A stretch of DNA of 64,000 bases, taken from positions 15,010,146 to 15,074,145 of the forward strand of contig NC_090132.1 in NCBI RefSeq assembly GCF_040581485.1. Direction: 5' to 3'. Below the pieces are notes generated by a model. It saw nothing but the letters and a program-made list of their open reading frames with translations, was not told where the DNA came from and searched no databases. This stretch comes from Linepithema humile. Taxonomy: Eukaryota; Arthropoda; Insecta; Hymenoptera; Formicidae. This document shows, piece after piece, positions 27,449-41,800 of this stretch. The position numbers and the translations under genes were made by a program. The number at the start of each line of letters is the position of its first letter. Position 1 is the stretch's first letter.

Positions 27449-29158
27449 TCACAAAAAGTACGGAGTGGGTGTAAGAGGTGGGATTACTCTCTCGGAATCA
27501 GGCACTGCCTGGAACAGCACGGGTGTCCTCTGATCCACTGTTGTAAACTGCATGATACTAGCTATGTTACCGCATCGATAACAATAATTTGGAGCTGACC
27601 ACACTGTGACGAGTTTGTCATTAAACATGTACCTATAACCTACAAGATAAAAAAAATCATGCATTCTCATATTTTTGTTGGATACGTTAAACACTAGAGA
27701 TATCTAAAAAAAACTTGTGATGGAAATTAAAATGTTACAATATTTGTAACCAAATATATACCTTCCTGAACTAGTTGGTGCGCCCTACAGATGAGTTTAA
27801 GATCATTTACTTCCATAAACATGTAAGTCACTTTACTGCCAAACAACCAGCCTGCACCACGTGGACTCACTGTCCATGTTTCTACATCCTCTGGATCAGA
27901 CCAGACCAAATCACAGAAAGCACCTGTAATTTTGTAATTAAGCCAAAATATTCAATATTATTATGTAAAAATAATTCACTCGACTATGCAATATTTAACA
28001 CAGTAGAATATATTATTGATATATTTCACTATTATACCTTTGTGAGGAATCTCTTGATTCCTTTCAATCGTTCTAATTTGATCTAGTGTTCTAATAGCTG
28101 GGGATAATCCACCATGTACACAAAGAACCTGTTCATCAATTAACTGAAACAGAATATTTCATTTGAATATAACAATGCAAAATTTTAGTTTTCAAAAAAT
28201 CTTTTATATAACATAAATACTCACGGCAGCAACTGTGAGCAAGTCAAATACCCTACAACAGTACTTCCATGCATTAGCATTACCATACTTGTTTTGGCAT
28301 TCATCTACAACAGAAAATAAAAAAGACCAATAGAGTCTAAATTTGGTATGTGTGCAAACAATATAGTAAGCTATCACAGAAAATACTCCCGTGTGCTTAC
28401 CATAAAATCCATAAACATGTGTGATTTGTCTAGATTCGTGATTTCCGCGAAGTAGCGTTATCCTGTCGGACCACTTAGCTTTGAGTGTGAGTAGACGAGT
28501 GAATGTTTCTAAACTATAGTAACCCCGATCAACAAAATCTCCCAAGAATATGTAATTCGTATCCGGCACAGGACCGCCGTTGCGAAATAGTTCTTCTAAA
28601 TCGTAAAACTGCAACAGTGTGAAAAAATGATCTAAGATATATACTCACACTATGACTATACAATATAAATATACAGAGTTATTATACAAAGTAAGATTGT
28701 ATAAAGCAACGAATGATAACAGTGAACGATAATACTGGATATATCTCGAAGATTTTAATCTAAAAATTGACAACGACCTTGTAATTAATGATAAGAATAA
28801 TGTTCTAAAGTTGAGGTTAAGACGCACATCCGGGATACTCACTTGACCATGGATATCGCCGCACACTGTCACCGGAGTGGACACAGGTTGAATATTGGAC
28901 TCTTCCAGTAACAGATCACATACCATGTCACACAATTTCTGTCGACAACGATAGAAATTAACATAATTATGTCGAGGAGGACGAACACAGAAGAGATACG
29001 GGCGAGTAACCTAATCGGTTTTGATTGCGCGGTTATTGCTACGCGTAAAACGGATCGATCAGCACACGCAGCCCGCATGTTTTATTTACCTTGAGATCAT
29101 TCTCGGGCAAGTATTTGCATTCTTTTGCAATTTCTATCCATTTATCGATGTCTGACAT
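27449..29158 (-). CDS. PpV: Protein phosphatase 6 catalytic subunit (PP6c/PpV), seven exons
   Basis: Exons on the complement: 29090-29158, 28843-28938, 28401-28608, 28225-28304, 28038-28143, 27762-27923 and 27449-27639. All phases close, giving 303 aa plus TGA, the family length. It is a PPP-family Ser/Thr phosphatase with GDIHG at 50-54, GDFVDRG at 78-84, GNHE at 110-113 and the metal-binding HGG further on. The C-terminus TPYFL, with the carboxymethylated terminal Leu context, and the N-terminus MSDIDKWIE point to PP6 rather than PP4 or PP2A. PP6 is known to act with SAPS-domain and ankyrin-repeat subunits in cell-cycle and stress signalling. The start at 29158 matches the family N-terminus. 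It is divergent from the dynamin gene, with starts 2.8 kb apart. Confidence 0.96.
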
Positions 29159-30059
29159 TTTGGATTCGCACCGTAGGAAAATACTGATCGCGCCCCCATA
29201 CAGCTATGTCACAGAACGCGCCCGATGCTGCTGAATCCGCGTGAAGAGGCGGTAGCGCTCGACAGTTAAAAAATCGAGCGAATACGCATTGAAACTTGAT
29301 GTGAAAATGCACCTTAAGGTCTGTTTGGTTTAGCAATATTTCTGTACTTGCACAATTTTTTCTTTTTTCTATATTTAAAATATAAGAAAGATTATGTAGA
29401 ATATATAAGAAAATCATCTTTATTGTTTCTCTTTTATACCTTCCTTATATTCACTTTCAATTTTTAATGCTAAAGTATATATTTATTCCACATTCTGGAT
29501 CAATACAAGATTCTGGATCCATTTTGAACGTCTCGTAAAGATAACTTGGCGCGAGACACTACCGTGTCTCTTGATGCAATTAATTTCATTCACTTCGATC
29601 CAACACAAAACTCGAAATTTTATTTCCACTTGATATTTATATTGCTAATGTTTGCTAAATAAAGAAAGTTCAGATAATATAATTGAGGAATAAAAGAATA
29701 ACAGAAAAAGAAAATATTAATTAAATCGACAGACATCTATATATAAAACATTCGATAATTGAAGACGCACAAGTGTTATTTATAAACAAGTAAATAATAA
29801 ACTTTTACTGCGTGCGCTTTAAGGTCACACGTTTGCGTTGTAAAAAAAAAAACAGAAAAGGGAAAATGTATACATCGTTTATAAATTATATATTATTAAA
29901 TACGTGGCATTAAATATAAGTACATGTAATAGAATTTTGGCAATTACCATAATTAAATTATTTTAAAAATTGCACTTAATGATATAAATAAATGTCATTC
30001 GAGATGAGTCTTTTCTAATAAATGGAAACTGGGTGAACTATATACAATTGTACTGCGCG

Positions 30060-30126
30060 CACGTGTGTGTGTGTGTGGGCGTGTGTGTGGGTGCGCGCGC
30101 GTGTGTGTGTGTGTGTGTGTGTGTGT
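30060..30126. repeat. Alternating purine-pyrimidine GT/GC repeat
   Basis: GCGCGCACGTGTGTGTG-type sequence with GT and GC dinucleotides over about 67 bases, one of the longest alternating purine-pyrimidine tracts in the window. Such tracts can adopt Z-DNA; here it lies between two divergent genes. Confidence 0.85.
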
Positions 30127-31730
30127 TAAGATACTTAATTGCTTAAATCAGAAATAAAACCGATATATATAAATATGTACACAGCGTGCACGTCACACCA
30201 GATGCCTTTACAGGTCAATGATCAATAACGATAGCCAATGTCGAGTTCTATTGAACGGAACCACTTTTAAGTTCGCCAATCGATCGACCGAATTTAAGGA
30301 CTACGGTGTCAGATAAGTCCGTACCTTCGTATCACACACGTATACATTATATATGTGTTGACATATATATATATAATCGCAGTGCCGCTTCTACTGCGTT
30401 CAATATTGAACACAATCAAAATATTAACTTTTCAAGTATTGATTGTCCAATGTCATCAAATTTTTTAATTACATTTTTTAGGGAATAATTACTTTTTCTC
30501 AGGAGTTCCAGTTCTAATACAATAAAAAAATCTGTTCGTTTTAATTTTATTTTAGTACGCTTTGTCTCGCTACGCTATTGAAATTATACATACATACATG
30601 TATATATAAGAAAATATATGTTTCAAGGAAATAAGATGAAAAATCATTATATAAAATGTAAGTAGAAAGAACGGATGTTTAGAAAGTACAAGAGAGTACA
30701 GTGAAATGAACAAACTTGTAGCAACTATGAAATCAATGCTACTGTTTCGAGGACAATTCCCACTTTCTCTCTTTCCGTTTTATAAGAAAAAAGAAAAGCG
30801 GCAAAAGCAAACGATCTGGTTTTCACTTTCGTACGTAGTAATGGCGGGATTTTACCGCGTGTTTTGAAAATCTCTCAGCGTTCGCAATTCTTCGCTCGCC
30901 CCGCTTGTTCTATTTTTCCTAGCTGTATTATATCAAGACTTTCTGTTTAAACACGGAATGAGTATATATTTATCATAGAAAAAAAATTATAGAAAGAGGA
31001 ATATGGAAAGAAGTTGTACAGCAACGCAGTTATAATACAAGAGAAGTACAACTCGCGCCCATTCGCAAGTAATAAGAAATCAACCGATATTGCAGCTTAG
31101 ATCGAACAGTATCGACTGTCATTCGTGATCGTTCGTGATATCAGAAGTGAACATCGTTGAATTTTCGTCGCATGCCGCGTGCGCGAACATACATACGTAC
31201 TAAACGAACGAACGTGAGACGCGCGCAGTAAAAAGGTCAAAGCGTCCAAGAGCGTCGACGGACACGTTCGCGGACGATATGGATTTTATCTCGCGGTCGC
31301 GAAAGTGGGTCACGACGGCGACGTACGGCGGCAATAGTGCGACTTGTGCGCACGCTTCGATTATCGATTGAATCGTTCTATAAGCTCTCTCGGCAGGCGT
31401 CGAGAATCCGTCGTTGTCGCGTAACCGTTCTTCCGATTCTCTCATTTATGCGCGGCGCCTGTACGTGGTACGGTGCTGCTCTGCTCGTTCCTGCGGGGCG
31501 AGCTTTGAATCGTTTTCTAACGTATCGCGCTGACAACGCGTAGTGCTTCATCGTTCACAGGCAGCTGTGTACGTGACGCTTGTGACGAGAGCGAGACCGA
31601 TGCGAGACCGCACGATCCGTGTCGTCGCCATCGTCACGAGGAAGATGCGGTGAAGTGAGCCGCAGAAAAGCCAGGGCCGTCAGCCAGACAGGCGGGCAGC
31701 GCACGCGAGCGGTTAGCCCTCGGGGAAATC

Positions 31731-31748
31731 GGCCATCTTGCTCAGTGC
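31731..31748 (+). promoter_or_regulatory. Possible dynamin core promoter (GCCATCTT / TCAGT)
   Basis: GGCCATCTTG is followed immediately by CTCAGTGC, within a CpG-rich region about 220 bp before the dynamin ATG. TCAGT is the arthropod initiator consensus, and GCCATCTT is a Pho/YY1-type motif common near metazoan start sites. This is based on sequence only, without transcript evidence. Confidence 0.25.
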
Positions 31749-31964
31749 ACGCTTAGACTTTGTGGCGATAGTTACTCGTCTCCGTCAGCCACCCTTTTCG
31801 GGCGGTGACAGAGAGCAGCAGCTCGAAGTGACCCGCGATTTACAGCGGATTCAACACACAGCTGTGAACGGAAAAGGCGAGAGTGCGTGTGGTTTTGTGG
31901 AGGAGACCTATCGTGCGTATACAAGCGAGCAGTGTAACGCGGCTCACGCGAATTCGGTGGCAGG

Positions 31965-32575
31965 ATGGCGGGCAACACGGGTATGGAACAGTTGATTCCT
32001 ATCGTGAACAAGCTCCAAGATGCCTTCACGCAACTCGGCGTACACATGCAGCTCGATCTGCCGCAAATCGCAGTGGTGGGCGGCCAGAGCGCGGGCAAAA
32101 GCTCCGTGCTTGAGAATTTTGTCGGCAAGTAAGTATTGTAGACTAATGTTACGATGTACCCAGCTTCTCGGCATCTTCTTCGTAGCCGTAACAGACTTCT
32201 CGGAAAATAGTATTGCATATGGTGTCGCAACAGAGATAAAAACCGTAAATAGTAACAGGAATCTCCGTCACACAGGCAATACCGAAGACTTATCTCGTGT
32301 CTGTCTCTGTTGAACGTTACCTGGTAGATAAAGGTGGATTCTTTCGTTGATCGTTATTATCGACTCCCTTTCAAATTTTTGTTTCAATTTTTTATACTTT
32401 TTAATACTTGTAGTTTTTTCTTTTTTTTCTAAACTTCGAATATACAATGTTTCGTTATGAAAGCAGAATGTGTGATGTATAGGCTAAATAAATAAAATTT
32501 TATTTCGATTTCTGCTGACGTTTTCGTGTCGATACGTTGTAACGTCCTAGGCGTGGCTTTTCAACTTTGCCGTGA

Positions 32576-32612
<37 letters not shown>

Positions 32613-35600
32613 GCCGAGATTCGTTTGACAGTTACCGCCTCGTGTATGATATTTTCTACGCGAAGCGTGAAGTAACACGAAAAATTCGCGATATCGGAAC
32701 ATCCACGGAGCAACCTGTCAAATGTCTTCTCCGCGGCATCGTCATCGGAGCACTCAGAAGCACCCGTTCATGCGCAAAACCGAACGGGTTCTACGTTCTC
32801 GTAGCGAACGCCTCTCGTCATTCATGTTCCGTTTTGACATCGCGATTAAACAAGGAATCTACAATTATACGGAATGTTAATTTTTAACATAACATATGTT
32901 AACTAATAAAAATGTCAAAACAAAATAAGAATTGCATAATTTAAGAAATATTGTTTTAATTAAATTATTCAATTTTGTTATATTTTATTTTATGTCTGTT
33001 TGATATCTAGTATTTAAAGAAAATGCTTGTCGAATAAATCTATTTGATATAAAAAATTTTTAAATAATTCGATTTTATAATGTTTCTTAAGAAGCTCTCT
33101 TATGACACAGCTGATTCATTGATAATTGATGACATTGATAATTTATATCTTGCACAAAATATATTTGTCACATTATGGTCGCATTATATACCAAATCATA
33201 TGTTTTAACTTTCTAAAAAGCTGATATGAATTTATTAATTCAAATTATCGTAAAGCAGATAAAACGAAAACTTTATTGAAAGAGCAGTATACAATATTAT
33301 AAATAGAATCTTGTAGATAGATAAATAGAATATTAACATGCATACTTTTATCAAAGAGAATAAAAATATTATCAGCAAATAAATAATTTCACTATTCGAT
33401 AGCATTAGACTTATATAACACTTTAAATTTTTAAATATTTAGTTACAATTATTTTGAAAATAATTTATCACAGCTTTTTCTTACATGAGTAGCTGTATAT
33501 TTTATATTAAAAAAAAAACAACATTCTTACTTATCTGATTAAGATTAATTAATTGATTAATTAGAATTAATTATAACAATAAGTGCTTTTTTTCAGGGAC
33601 TTCTTACCCAGAGGTTCGGGCATCGTGACAAGGAGACCTCTCATCTTACAATTGATTAACAGCACAACTGGTGAGTCATGATAAATAGGACTGATTATAC
33701 ATGTTATTTGTCTTTTATATTTTGGTGTTTATAATTAACATATTATTAAATTATCTTATATGTGTAGCAATATTCCTTGAATTTTTATTATACTTTTAAG
33801 AACATATATGCATAAAAAGGAGTCGTACAGTTTTCATGAATTCACAATCATCTTGTTGACTTATTGACCTGTACTTGGGTATGCATATATGTAGCAAGTA
33901 TTTTTCTTTTAAACGAGGTAGTATCTAATGTGTTTGTTTCGTTTATATCACATTTTCTGTGCTTGACTTTTGTTGAAAATTTTTTTACTATGTGACATTT
34001 ATTTATTATATTTTACATAAATCCATAACAAAAAATAACTGACATTTTGCATTTTTTATACAAAATAAAATTAATAAGAATTTATTTGTCTCGCTTGAAC
34101 TTTGTCATTAAATTATCACACTTCCTGTGTCATACTTCCTCTGCTTAAAAAATGATAAACCTTTAATGATAAACTTTAAATTAGACTCCAGACGAAATAA
34201 ATAAATATAAAATATATGGAATATATATTATTCTCGATATATTTTTGTTTAACTTTTTTACGCAATAAAAATAATTGCTTCTAAATATTAAAATGTTTTC
34301 TTTTTTTTATGTTATAGAATTTGCAGAATTTTTGCATTGCAAGGGTAAGAAGTTCATAGATTTTGAGGAGGTGCGAAAAGAAATCGAAGCAGAAACAGAC
34401 AGAGTGACTGGAGGTAACAAGGGCATCTCTAATATACCAATTAATCTGAGAGTATATTCGCCCAATGGTAAGTACAACTTGCAAGTTACAAAATTGTTTA
34501 CTTTAAAATGAATAATAATTGTCATGTAATAATACGGTTTTATTTTTATACAGTTCTGAATTTGACATTAATTGATTTACCCGGACTTACAAAAGTACCG
34601 ATCGGAGATCAACCAGCAGACATAGAAGCTCAAATTAAGGCCATGATCTTTCAGTTTATCAAACGCGAGAATTGTCTTATATTGGCAGTCACACCAGCCA
34701 ACACTGATCTGGCCAATAGTGATGCTCTTAAACTTGCTAAGGAGGTGGATCCACAAGGTATCTAATCAATGACGATACTGATGTTAATATTCTTTTGAAC
34801 TTAACATTAATGCATAATACCATAAGGTGTACGTACAATTGGTGTTATTACTAAATTGGATCTCATGGACGATGGCACCGACGCAAGAGATATCTTGGAA
34901 AATAAATTATTGCCATTAAGAAGAGGTTACATCGGCGTTGTCAATAGGAGTCAAAAGGATATAGAAGGACGGAAGGATATTAAAAATGCTCTAGCCGCTG
35001 AACGAAAATTCTTTCTTAGGTATATTTTTCGTAATATACTTACCAAAATTATAAGCTAATTATCTTTTATTTTACTTTCCAGCCATCCGTCTTATCGTCA
35101 CTTAGCGGACAGATTGGGCACACCATATTTACAAAGAGTTCTCAATCAACAGTTAACAAACCATATCAGGGATACCTTGCCAGCTCTAAGAGACAGATTA
35201 CAGAAGCAGCAGCTAGCTTTAGAGAAGGATGTCGAGCAGTACAAACATTTTAGACCTGATGATCCTGCAATCAAAACAAAGGCTATGTTACAGTAAGTAA
35301 ATTTAGAATTTTACAATATGCCTTTACCTCTTTACAATATATCAATGCTCTCATCTTCCATTCATAAAATGTGTATTGTGAAGATCATAAATGCATATCT
35401 TATAGCAGAATATATCTCACGTGTATATATATATATATATGCAATATCAAAATTTTTCTGATTTAAATGTTTTCTACATTTCATATTTTCACTAAAATAA
35501 CATTCATGCAAAGGAGATCATAGCTGTTTATTTTCTTATTCCTTATATTTTTACTTTGTGGGTGGAGGGTCTTGAAGTCTTAGATCATTCGCTTTTTGTT

Positions 35601-38600
35601 TTTCAGATCAATTCAAATGTATATGTAGGTATCCTTATTTCCTCTTTTAGTTTCCTTTAACAAGAATAGTGTGCCATTTGCATGAAGTTTTAGCTAAATA
35701 AAAATTGCAAATGCTTTGCAAATGCTTTTTTCAGAATTCGAAGATAATTTGATGGCATAAAACTATTCTGCTACAAGAACATTAACAAAATTACGAATTA
35801 TATTAATTACTAAAGAAAACTAACAAATTTTTTTGTTTTAATACATGAGGAACTATTTTGTATCTTTATGGATATGTACGTTACATTTTTATAAATTTGC
35901 AGGTTGTAATGTAATAACAGACGTCACAAATGTGTTTTGTGAATGGTAGATTACATCGAGACTCTCAACCCATATAACTAATACTATTTTATAACAGATT
36001 ATGTTACACAAATTAATAGAAAATCATTTTTAAGGATGATACAACAGCTTCAGTCAGATTTCGAAAGAACTATAGAAGGCTCAGGCTCTGCACAAATCAA
36101 TACTAACGAACTCAGTGGTGGCGCGAAAATCAACAGACTTTTCCACGAGCGTTTTCCATTCGAGATTGTTAAAATGGAATTCGATGAGAAAGAACTAAGA
36201 AGAGAAATTGCTTTTGCCATCAGAAATATACATGGTAAGTTTTCTTGTAACTTGAACGCGTTATTCAACAAAAATGTGAATTACGGAATAGAATTTTTAC
36301 AATAAAGATCGCAAAGTTACTAACGTAATTTTAACTCGACAGGTATCAGGGTAGGATTATTCACTCCAGACATGGCTTTTGAGGCAATAGTCAAAAAACA
36401 AATAAATAGACTTAAAGAACCAAGTCTCAAATGTGTGGACCTAGTCGTGCAAGAACTTAGTAATGTTGTACGCATTTGTACAGATAGGGTAAGTCAAAAG
36501 AGAATAGTCAGATAATAAAAGAAATAACATAAAGTATACAATTCTTATACATATCGATTTTTATGGAAATTGCAGATGTCACGTTATCCAAGACTAAGAG
36601 AAGAGACAGAACGTATCATAACTACATACGTTAGGCAGCGAGAACAGATGTGTAAAGAGCAGCTAATTTTATTGGTTGATTGCGAGCTTGCATACATGAA
36701 TACGAATCATGAAGATTTCATCGGTTTTGCAAAGTAAGTAATCCTTAAACATTTCACTATTTTTTATGTGTTATCTTAGATTTAATTATTATTTACAGAA
36801 GTAAACAATAGAAACTTTCAGTTTCTTTAAGTTAATATATCTAGTTCCTATGTGTCATTTTTGTTACATTTGTGCTTGCTGCTATATTTTTTTCCTTTTA
36901 TGTTAAATTTGATATAGCCACTAAATAGCAAAGATATTACATAATGTTGTTATAGTATTTAGGCAAACTTGTATGTTTTACAAGATTACTTTAGTTAAAA
37001 AATATTAGCAATATATGAATTCACGTGTATTGCATTATAAAATTCTACAAATTCTAAAAAATTTTTTAACATATTCTGCATAATACATTTATAGATCTCT
37101 CATTTTAATGTATAATAAGATATCTCTCTTATTCTAGAAAATTTTTTTAGAATATATATGCATTTTTCTTATAAATAAAATTTGAAACGTATAATTCTAT
37201 ATATTTAAAAAAAAAAACTATTTTTAAGGTTATGCTATTAAAAATTTATTAAATTAATGTACAATTTTAAAAGTTTGAATTTTATGCTATTAAAATTTGT
37301 ATATAATTTTAACATATATTAAAGTAGTTTTAGTATTTGAGTACAAATTATGCTTAGAGCATGCTTAATATTTATTAGAACATACATAATTATAAAGATT
37401 TGTCGGTAAGAATTTAAATAACAAGATCAAGAGAATTTAAAATGTACTCGAAAGATATAACAAAAGACGTACTACACGTGATTGATATGTCAAATTATTT
37501 GTTTGCTTGCCATTATTTTTCACTCCAGTTATCAGCGCATATACTTTCACAGTCAGTGCATGTCTTGCTCAAATCAGCTCACTTAGCAATCTTCGACTAT
37601 GCCATTTTAGCTCGTCTTTCCTTCAAGGTCAAAGATCACTCTAGAATTTGACAACCAATAACTTTTGTAGTGTTACTATCATCTACTCAATGTACACTCG
37701 TATGACACTATGCTAAAGTCATACATAAGTATGCTAAGCTAATCTCTTTCATACATTTATCTTTGTAATAGATTTATTTTTATTTACTTTTGTTACTTAT
37801 TTGTAATTAACACGACTCAGATTTTTATCTCTTTTGTTTAATTAACGATTAAAAACTCAACTGCATACTCTATTTTTTATAAAATTTTCAAGGGTATCTC
37901 TAAGCACAGAATAGAATTTAAACAATTTAAAATTTGAATAAAACAGCTCATTCTTAAAAACTATTAAATGTATACTGATAATACATATAAAGTTTCAAAG
38001 ATTATTGAGGATATGAAATTGCATTTGCACATGTTACATTCTTTGTAGCTCAAATTAATTTTTCATGTTGTGGCTGCAGCAGTATTTTCATATATTTAAT
38101 TTTCTGATTTTTCTAATTTTTATTTTAAAATACTGCCTTTAGAAAAAAATTGTGAATAATTATGTTAAGTATGATATAGCTTATATTAGTTGCATAAGTA
38201 TAAATATAATTGAGGAGAGGAATCTCGATAATAATATTATTGAAAATTAAGTATTGTAAATTTGATGAATTTTATTTATAATTTAGGGACAAGGCATGCA
38301 GATTCTATGTAGAAGTAGCTTGTTTTCTTTATTACAACCTCGATACAAACAAAATGCAATTAAATGATATAAAAAAAAAAGTTACGACTTATAAGTTTTT
38401 AAATCTATAAGATTTGTGTGTGCCTTATCCCAATCAATATAACATGGCCTTGGTCCTGACATATATTTCTTTTTTTTCTCATTATCAACTTCTTCAAATT
38501 TCACAATTAAAGAAATGATTTAATTATATCGGCAGCGCTGCAGCCAGTAGCCATAATGCAAGGTAAGAATATTAAAGTACATTTCAACAAAGATTTACAT

Positions 38601-38827
38601 TACATTTTTTATCCCTCTCCATTTTCACGCTCTTTCTTTCTTATGCTTCTATTTCTTCTTTTAATATCTTTTTGCTCCTATCTTTTAAGTTGAAATACTA
38701 ACATACTATGAACCAGAATTTAGTAGTCTTTAGTTCGATATTGTGTTTACCTATATTTTGAAAATTTTTTAATATTAGCAAAATAATCGATACTTTTTAT
38801 TCATATTCTTTTTTATAAATTTATTGT

Positions 38828-38873
<46 letters not shown>

Positions 38874-41800
38874 TCAATTAACATTTAAAATAGGAAACAT
38901 ATAATTTGCTACATATAATAAAAAATTGCGAGGATTTCTTTGAAATTTTAGATTCACATTCTTTGATCGAGCTGAATCAGATTCAAGAAAATAATTTTTA
39001 TACGATAATTTACATTTTATATTGAATTCAATTTGTCACAGAAAAGTTGCAGCACGTTGTTTTTTGTCTGTTTTATATCTTTAATCTTTTTATATTAGTC
39101 TGTTATTATCAAACTATTTTTTTCTTTTCCACATAACTTTGCTTTACTTTGATTCAAGATAAGTACCTCTCTCGTTAAAAAAAGAAAAATTGCTTCAAAA
39201 AAATTAAAAATAAACTCTTATACATGAAAATAATTATTAAGAACATTTGTATCATTCATGAGACTTTTAAACTGTATTTCATACAACAGCATCAAGCTTT
39301 AATTTCATCACTTTAAAATCTATTTTGTAATGAATGTAATATGCGCTTATGCAATTTCCTTATGCACAATATCGGAAAAAAATTGCAATGTGTTTAAGTG
39401 GCAGCTATATTATATATATATTTATATATATATATATATATATGTTTGTGATATGCTAATGTTGTTTATGTAGCGTGCAACAAATATACGCTTTTAAAAC
39501 TACATGAAGCATAAGATGCATGAAGCAATATGGCAATACACAATAATTCTGATATATCCTATATTTGAAAGTAAAGATTTTCTTCAATGGATTTTTTTGA
39601 AATAGTTATACGAATATACACTGATTTTTGTACGTAAAGGCACAAAGTACTGTCCATCTTCATTATCATCTTTATTGTAAAATAAAGATATCTCACATTG
39701 AATTTAGCAGCATTCGTATAATTGAAAGTTTTGTAACGTAAGCTGTTTTACAATAAGCAAACATTTAATTTATTTTCTGTTTTAAAACATAGTGTATGTA
39801 TTTAAAACATGGATGCTAGGTAGGATATTCATCTTGCTGTTTTCTTTTATTATAACTAACTAATGTAAGATTTGACGACAACAATCCTCGCAGTTGGGTA
39901 TATGAAACTTATTTATTATTTGGCATTTCATTATATACTATTATCTATGTTGCAGTGCACAGCAGTCCTCTGAAAACTCCGTTAAATCTGGACGGCACAC
40001 ATTAGGCAATCAAGTAATTCGCAAAGGCTACATGTGCATACATAATCTCGGTATTATGAAGGGCGGCTCGAAAGATTATTGGTTTGTTTTGACATCGGAG
40101 AGTATCTCCTGGTTCAAGGATGAAGAAGTAAATATGTTTTATAATTATTTAATTCAATTCCTTTTTTAATATTAAGTGTCAAAAATTGTAAAGTTATATG
40201 CTACAGGAAAATAATTGATATCGGAGAGTTCTAATTTACTGTATTTCTATGTGCAAAGGAACGAGAGAAGAAGTACATGTTGCCTTTGGACGGACTGAAA
40301 CTGCGTGATCTGGAACAAGGTTTCATGTCACGACGTCATCTATTTGCGTTATTCAATCCAGAGGGCAGAAACGTGTATAAGGATTACAAACAGCTGGAGT
40401 TGAGTTGTGAAACACAAGACGATGTTGATTCTTGGAAAGCTTCATTCCTGCGGGCTGGTGTGTATCCCGAAAAATCAACGGAACAAGCGAACGGTGAAGG
40501 AGAGGTAAGTTTATTGTTAATCGGGACACGATTCGACAATAATGTGTATGTTCCCGTTAAAAAATACAATTTATGTTTTATGTTGGTTAATGTAACAGAA
40601 AAGATATATTTGAATTAGTTTCACGAATCAGAGTTTTATTATATATGAAAAACGACATGTACTATTTTGCATTGCAACGATAATTTATTATATTTATTAG
40701 AATCGATTTTAATTTATTTTAGGATAAGCAGAGGGTGAGTTAATAAAGGCAATATAGATGAAAATTTTATTCTTAATTCATTAATTGTGTGATGTGAATT
40801 ATATTGTTAGAAACAACTAACAAAATGATAACAATATAATTGCTTTAGAAAAATAGACTTTACTTTTCAAAAATGCGATGTAAAATTAAAAATAAAATTT
40901 AAATACATGTGCAAAATTAACATAAATTTTTATGAAATTTAATATACTGATATTATTTATTTACATTATATTAGTTTAAAAAAGGTGTTATATGAATAAA
41001 ATTTTAATTATTTTCTGCGTATCGTTAATCATATTCGAAACGTCTATACAAATTGTGTGGATTTTTATATCTAACTATTTCCAAAATAAAACTAATAACT
41101 TTTTGTACTGTGTGCATAATAGTAATGGTGTTCTTTTTATCTTTTATTTGAATCAACTAAGCAGGAAGGATATGAGGTTGGTACAATTGTGTTTAAAAAA
41201 AAATTACAAGGCACACGACACTTACATGAGCATTGGACACTTTTTCAACTAAGCACATCATTGAAAAAAAAGAAAAAATAACCGATGAAACACCATGTTA
41301 TTCTATATTTCGATACTCCAATATCTTGCAGTACTGCGAGTGTTGGCTTATATATGCTTTAGTCAATGAACATTTGAAAGTATCCCAATTGAAAACATAA
41401 ACAAGATGCACTGAGAATATCTAAGCAAAGTTGTTTTTATTCCTGCAGGGTGGATCGGAAGGTCAATCATCGATGGATCCTCAATTGGAGCGTCAAGTGG
41501 AAACTATTAGAAACCTGGTGGATTCTTATATGAAGATCGTTACAAAAACTACCCGTGATCTGGTTCCAAAGACAATTATGCATCTTATTATTAACAATGC
41601 TAAAGATTTCATTAACGGGGAACTATTGGCGCATCTTTATGCAAGTGGCGATCAGGTAAAACATATTAAAATAATCAATATTACAAATATACGATAGTTC
41701 ACTGCAAAACGATTTTCTTTTCTAAAAATTTTTATAAATTAATTCTCTCCATCATTTCCTAGTCAATCAAAGATGAAATAAATACACTGAAGATATTCAA

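Larger units (their letters stand above)
29159..31964. other. Intergenic/promoter region between PP6 and dynamin
   Basis: No coding exon seen. The left side holds the PP6 5' UTR and promoter; the right side from about 31080 becomes CpG-rich and holds the dynamin promoter and 5' UTR. A GT/GC dinucleotide repeat is at 30060-30126. The open frames at 31200-32313 on both strands are GC-rich overlaps of the dynamin first exon. Confidence 0.65.
36734..39955. other. 3.2-kb dynamin intron between stalk and PH exons
   Basis: AT-rich intron after the stalk exon ending ...DFIGFA. It holds the candidate 27-nt microexon at 38536-38562, a 38-base T run at 38830-38867 and TA repeats at about 39410-39445. 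An open frame at 37442-37651 has no recognisable product. Confidence 0.8.

Noticed and set aside
29319..29335. AGGTCTGTTTGGTTTAG similar to the end of the hairpin at 22583
   Set aside because: The resemblance is limited to about eight bases and no inverted partner is seen nearby.
31738..32313. Frames on both strands over the dynamin first exon
   Set aside because: GC-rich first exon and 5' UTR give overlapping long frames; only the MAGNTGMEQLIP frame matches a known protein.
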